From assembly GCF_003325355.1 (NCBI RefSeq), contig NZ_CP030850.1, positions 6,337,001 to 6,401,000 on the forward strand: a stretch of 64,000 bases of DNA, written 5' to 3'. This document shows, one piece after another, positions 60,990 through 64,000 of the stretch. Positions within the stretch are counted from its first letter, which is position 1. Each line of letters opens with the position of its first letter. The position numbers were made by a program, and so were the translations under genes. This DNA is from Runella rosea. GTDB lineage: Bacteria > Bacteroidota > Bacteroidia > Cytophagales > Spirosomataceae. Under the pieces are notes generated by a model that was given only the letters and a program-made list of their open reading frames with translations, was not told where the DNA came from and ran no database searches.

Positions 60990-63101
60990 ATGAAAATAGT
61001 ACCTCTTTTTGCCTTTTTAGCGGTCATTACGGCCATGCTCAGCGCGCCCAACCTTGCCGAAAATGGAGAAAATTGGCCCGAATACAACGGAAATGGTGCC
61101 CGCAATCATTATTCTCCCTTAGCCCAAATCAATGCCGAAAATGTTTCGCAGCTCAAAGTGGCTTGGACGTACGCCTCGGGAGGGGCGGATACCATTGGGC
61201 ACCGTACCCAAATGCAGTGTAATCCGATTATTGTCGACGGAATTTTATACGGCGTTTCGGCCAATACCCAAGTGTTTGCGCTCGATGCCGCCAACGGAAA
61301 TCCCATCTGGAAATCCAAAGTGACCGAAACCGAAGGTACTACCAGTCGCGGGGTGACCTATTGGCGCGAAGGAGAAGAAAAAATCATCTTTTTTGGGGCG
61401 GGAAAATGGCTGTATGCCTTTGATGCCTTGCGGGGAAAACCCATTACCTCATTTGGCCAAAATGGACGAATCAACTTAAAAGAAGGCCTCGAACGCCCGG
61501 GCGCTGATGAGTACGTGGTGGCCAATACGCCCAACGTTATCTTTAAAAATTTGCTCATTGTCGGAGTTCGGGTTTCGGAAAGTGAAACGGCGCTTCTGGG
61601 CGACATCCGAGCGTATGATGTGCGGACGGGTAAAAAAGTGTGGACGTTTCGTACCATTCCTCAAATGGGTGAGTTGGGTGCGGATACGTGGCCGGCCAAT
61701 TCGCGGCAAAACATTGGTGGTGCCAATGCATGGGCAGGCATGGCCATCGACCGGGAGCGGGGCATCGTGTATGCACCGACTGGCTCGGCAGCGTTTGATT
61801 TTTATGGCGGAAACCGCAAAGGAGATAATCTTTTTGCCAACTGTCTTTTGGCCCTTGATGCCAACACGGGCAAGCGACTTTGGCACTATCAACTCGTCAG
61901 ACACGATATTTGGGACCGCGACCCGCCTGCTCCGCCAAACTTGCTTACGGTGATGCACAACGGCCCCGACGGTCGGCCCCGAAAAGTGGACGCAGTGGCG
62001 CAAATTACGAAGCAGGGCTACATTTTTGTCTTTGACCGCGTGACGGGAAAACCGCTGTTTCCCATCGAAGATAGAAAATATTCCTATGATGCTGTACCTG
62101 GGGAATTTCCCGCTGCGTCGCAGCCGATACCAGTCAAGCCTACGTATTTTGCAAGGCAGCGATTTGTGGAACAAGACCTAAATTCATTCGTGGCCGACCG
62201 CGATTCGATTCTGGGATTGATTCGCAAATCACGCACTGGCGGCCCGTACATTCCCATTGGAAAAGAAACGACGATTTTCTTTCCGGGCACCGATGGCGGC
62301 GGGCAATGGGGTGGGGCGGCGGCCGATCCGCAGGGGATTTTATACATTCCTTCCAAAGAAATTCCGGTGTATACCTCGCTGGTAATCAAAAGTCAAGAAA
62401 CAAACGGGGGATTTGTCACGGGAGCCCAATTGTATAAGCAAAATTGTGCGGCTTGTCACGGAACAGACCGACGTGGCAATCATGATGGTTCGTATCCATC
62501 ATTGGTGAATATCAACAAGCGACTTACGGCCGATGCCCTCAACAAGCTGATTCCTAAAGGGCGCGGCATGATGCCACCCTTTGCGCACCTTTCGGTGGCT
62601 GAGCGCCAAGCCATTGTTGATTTTGTTTTTCAGAAAGAGTCAGATAAACAGGTAGTTAGTTCAAAAAGTGGCGCATTGCCGTATCAGCATACTGGCTATA
62701 ATCGTTGGTACGACCGCAATGGTTATCCCATCAATCAGCCGCCGTGGGGAACCTTGACCGCCACCGATTTAAACACGGGCGAGCGATTGTGGCAAGTTCC
62801 TTTGGGCGAATATCCTGAATTGACAGCCAAAGGAATCCCCATTACGGGCACCGACAACTACGGCGGGCCCCTAGTAACAGCCAGCGACTTGCTCTTCATT
62901 GCGGCTACCCGTGATGAGCGATTACGGGTATTTGACAAAAAGACGGGAAAACAACTCTGGCAAACCCAACTTCCTGCGGCGGGTTATGCGTCGCCAAGTA
63001 CCTATTCGATTGCGGGCAAGCAGTACGTAGTCATTGCGTGCGGTGGTGGAAAACTAAAAACCAAATCAGGCGATAAATACGTAGCTTTTGCATTGCCATA
63101 A
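60990..63101 (+). CDS. PQQ-dependent dehydrogenase with embedded c-type cytochrome domain
   Basis: 703 residues from the ATG at 60990, where a signal peptide begins (MKIVPLFAFLAVITAMLSAP); an upstream start at 60879 would lie in the purB promoter region. A quinoprotein eight-bladed propeller surrounds a heme c domain: GARNHYSPLAQINAENVSQL, LYAFDALRGKPITSFG, YEWF-like LWHYQLVRHDIWDRDPPAPP and the W-motif blades near the end (LWQTQLPAAGYASPSTYSIA). The heme site CAACH is at residues 486-490, with GRGMMPPFAHLS providing the Met ligand. It oxidises an alcohol or sugar in the periplasm and passes electrons through the heme. Related to glucose/quinate dehydrogenases without their membrane anchor. 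Confidence 0.88.
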   Translation: MKIVPLFAFLAVITAMLSAPNLAENGENWPEYNGNGARNHYSPLAQINAENVSQLKVAWTYASGGADTIGHRTQMQCNPIIVDGILYGVSANTQVFALDAANGNPIWKSKVTETEGTTSRGVTYWREGEEKIIFFGAGKWLYAFDALRGKPITSFGQNGRINLKEGLERPGADEYVVANTPNVIFKNLLIVGVRVSESETALLGDIRAYDVRTGKKVWTFRTIPQMGELGADTWPANSRQNIGGANAWAGMAIDRERGIVYAPTGSAAFDFYGGNRKGDNLFANCLLALDANTGKRLWHYQLVRHDIWDRDPPAPPNLLTVMHNGPDGRPRKVDAVAQITKQGYIFVFDRVTGKPLFPIEDRKYSYDAVPGEFPAASQPIPVKPTYFARQRFVEQDLNSFVADRDSILGLIRKSRTGGPYIPIGKETTIFFPGTDGGGQWGGAAADPQGILYIPSKEIPVYTSLVIKSQETNGGFVTGAQLYKQNCAACHGTDRRGNHDGSYPSLVNINKRLTADALNKLIPKGRGMMPPFAHLSVAERQAIVDFVFQKESDKQVVSSKSGALPYQHTGYNRWYDRNGYPINQPPWGTLTATDLNTGERLWQVPLGEYPELTAKGIPITGTDNYGGPLVTASDLLFIAATRDERLRVFDKKTGKQLWQTQLPAAGYASPSTYSIAGKQYVVIACGGGKLKTKSGDKYVAFALP

Positions 63102-63193
63102 GATGTTTTTGTATTTAATTGCGAACCTTTACTGTTTTGCATACTATTTAAACTCAAACCCTTTACACGCTAAACTTAACCCTCTACACTTAA

Positions 63194-63892
63194 ATGACAC
63201 CTTCTCCTTTTTTGGGCGAATTGCTCGGTACACTCGTTTTGATTTTATTAGGCAACGGTGTGGTTGCCAATGTCGTTTTGAAAAATACCAAAGGCCACAA
63301 CGGCGGTTGGATTGTCATTACTGCTGGTTGGGCGTTTGCGGTCACCATCGGTATTTTTGTGGCGAAAGCCTTTGGAGGTTATGATGCCCACCTCAACCCC
63401 GCCGTCACGATTGGTTTTGCTGTGGCGCAAAACGAATACGGAAAAGTAGTGGATTATGTGAGCGCTCAGATGATTGGGGCTTTTCTGGGGGGTACTTTAG
63501 TGTGGTTGTATCACTTGCCGCAATACGCCAAAACGGAAGATAAAGGAGCTAAGTTGGCCACTTTTGCCACCGACCCCGCCATTCGTGCTTCAGGTTCCAA
63601 TTTTTTTAGTGAAGTGATCGGCACCATCGTTTTATTGATGGGAATCAAAGGAATTGGTGCCGTTACGACGGGTTTGGGGCCATTTGCCGTTGGCATTTTG
63701 GTGTGGGCCATTGGGCTTTCTTTGGGCGGAACCACGGGGTATGCCATCAACCCTGCCCGCGATTTAGGGCCGCGCATTGCGCACGCTATTCTGCCCATCG
63801 TCGGCAAAGGTGATTCAGATTGGAAATACGCATGGGTGCCTGTGGCTGGGCCAGTTACGGGCGCTATTATCGCTGGACTTTTATTTTTGTAA
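63194..63892 (+). CDS. glpF: Aquaglyceroporin (glycerol facilitator type)
   Basis: 232 residues, six membrane segments with two half-helices. NPA motifs AHLNPAVTIG and YAINPARDLGPR are present; the Asp after NPAR is the mark of glycerol-conducting channels (GlpF) rather than strict water channels. The N-terminal GELLGTLVLILLGNGVVANV is family-typical. Passive uptake of glycerol or water. It starts 92 bp after the PQQ dehydrogenase; no glycerol kinase is next to it in the window. Confidence 0.92.
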   Translation: MTPSPFLGELLGTLVLILLGNGVVANVVLKNTKGHNGGWIVITAGWAFAVTIGIFVAKAFGGYDAHLNPAVTIGFAVAQNEYGKVVDYVSAQMIGAFLGGTLVWLYHLPQYAKTEDKGAKLATFATDPAIRASGSNFFSEVIGTIVLLMGIKGIGAVTTGLGPFAVGILVWAIGLSLGGTTGYAINPARDLGPRIAHAILPIVGKGDSDWKYAWVPVAGPVTGAIIAGLLFL

Positions 63893-63907
63893 AGCTATTT
63901 TTTCATA

Positions 63908-63953
63908 CAAAGGCGCTAAGAAGCAAAGAAATCACTGCGTCTTAGCGTCTTTG
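63908..63953. repeat. Inverted repeat (cgctaagacgcaaag type), possible terminator
   Basis: Arms of 18 nt (63908-63925 and 63936-63953) pair at 16 of 18 positions around a 10-nt loop. The sequence cgctaagaagcaaag / ctttgcgtcttagcg style is typical of dispersed intergenic repeats in this group. It lies 16 bp after the aquaporin stop and could also end its transcript. Confidence 0.6.
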
Positions 63954-64000
63954 CGTGAATCTAAGTTACTTCTCAAATTTGAGCTTAAAAACGCCGCTCG

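Overview
The window reads as chromosome of a Bacteroidota bacterium of the Cytophagia / Spirosomaceae type (Runella- or Spirosoma-like); this assignment is an inference. It rests on promoters of the TTTG-N19..21-TAnnTTTG kind, almost no Shine-Dalgarno sequences, an Oar-like TonB-dependent receptor with a carboxypeptidase-regulatory domain, a Por (type IX) sorting domain, a Reg_prop/Y_Y_Y sensor kinase, a short NuoG and a MurA with Asp in place of the catalytic Cys.

Layout. 1-7.5 kb: end of an inositol-monophosphatase-like gene, a DUF4105 membrane protein, rsmI, a large TonB-dependent receptor, a lone receiver-domain protein, an MBL-fold hydrolase and tRNA-Arg(ACG). 7.5-16.4 kb: an AT-rich genomic island beginning right after tRNA-Arg. 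It holds a twice-frameshifted tyrosine integrase, a GT4 glycosyltransferase, a flippase, a LicC-like nucleotidyltransferase fused to a CobD-like PLP enzyme, a SAM methyltransferase and a LicD-like phosphotransferase, then a decayed RecG-like gene and about 0.8 kb without genes. 16.4-33.5 kb: a YadA-type beta-roll surface protein, rluE, murA, a histidine-phosphatase lipoprotein, an MFS transporter with an amidohydrolase, cydAB, a C1q-like secreted protein, a possible divergent DNA polymerase III psi subunit, fadA-fadB and an AlkC-type DNA glycosylase. 33.5-42.4 kb (minus strand): nuoABCDEFGHI-hicAB-nuoJ, a respiratory complex I operon with a toxin-antitoxin pair inserted between nuoI and nuoJ. 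42.4-64 kb: a T9SS-sorted esterase, ffh, a frameshifted surface protein with a G9 tract, an orphan second nuoJ, ldcA, a GH43 enzyme, a large sensor kinase, an acyl-CoA ligase, a lipase-META fusion, an AI-2E family exporter, a class III PLP enzyme with a nitrilase, purB, a PQQ dehydrogenase with a c-type heme domain, and an aquaglyceroporin.

How the genes work together. Complex I (NADH entry), cytochrome bd oxidase (quinol to oxygen) and the PQQ dehydrogenase (periplasmic oxidation) are respiratory; fadA, fadB and the acyl-CoA ligase are fatty-acid oxidation. The island's five intact genes, several with ATGA overlaps, look like one pathway that makes a CDP-activated amino-alcohol phosphate (ethanolamine, or choline if the methyltransferase acts on nitrogen) and attaches it to a surface glycan. 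This is the strongest candidate for an undescribed system here. Further points are the complex I/HicAB arrangement, the G9 tract in a gene whose signal peptide is partly encoded by the ffh terminator, a signal peptide built from an intergenic 7-bp repeat, and a psi-like protein.
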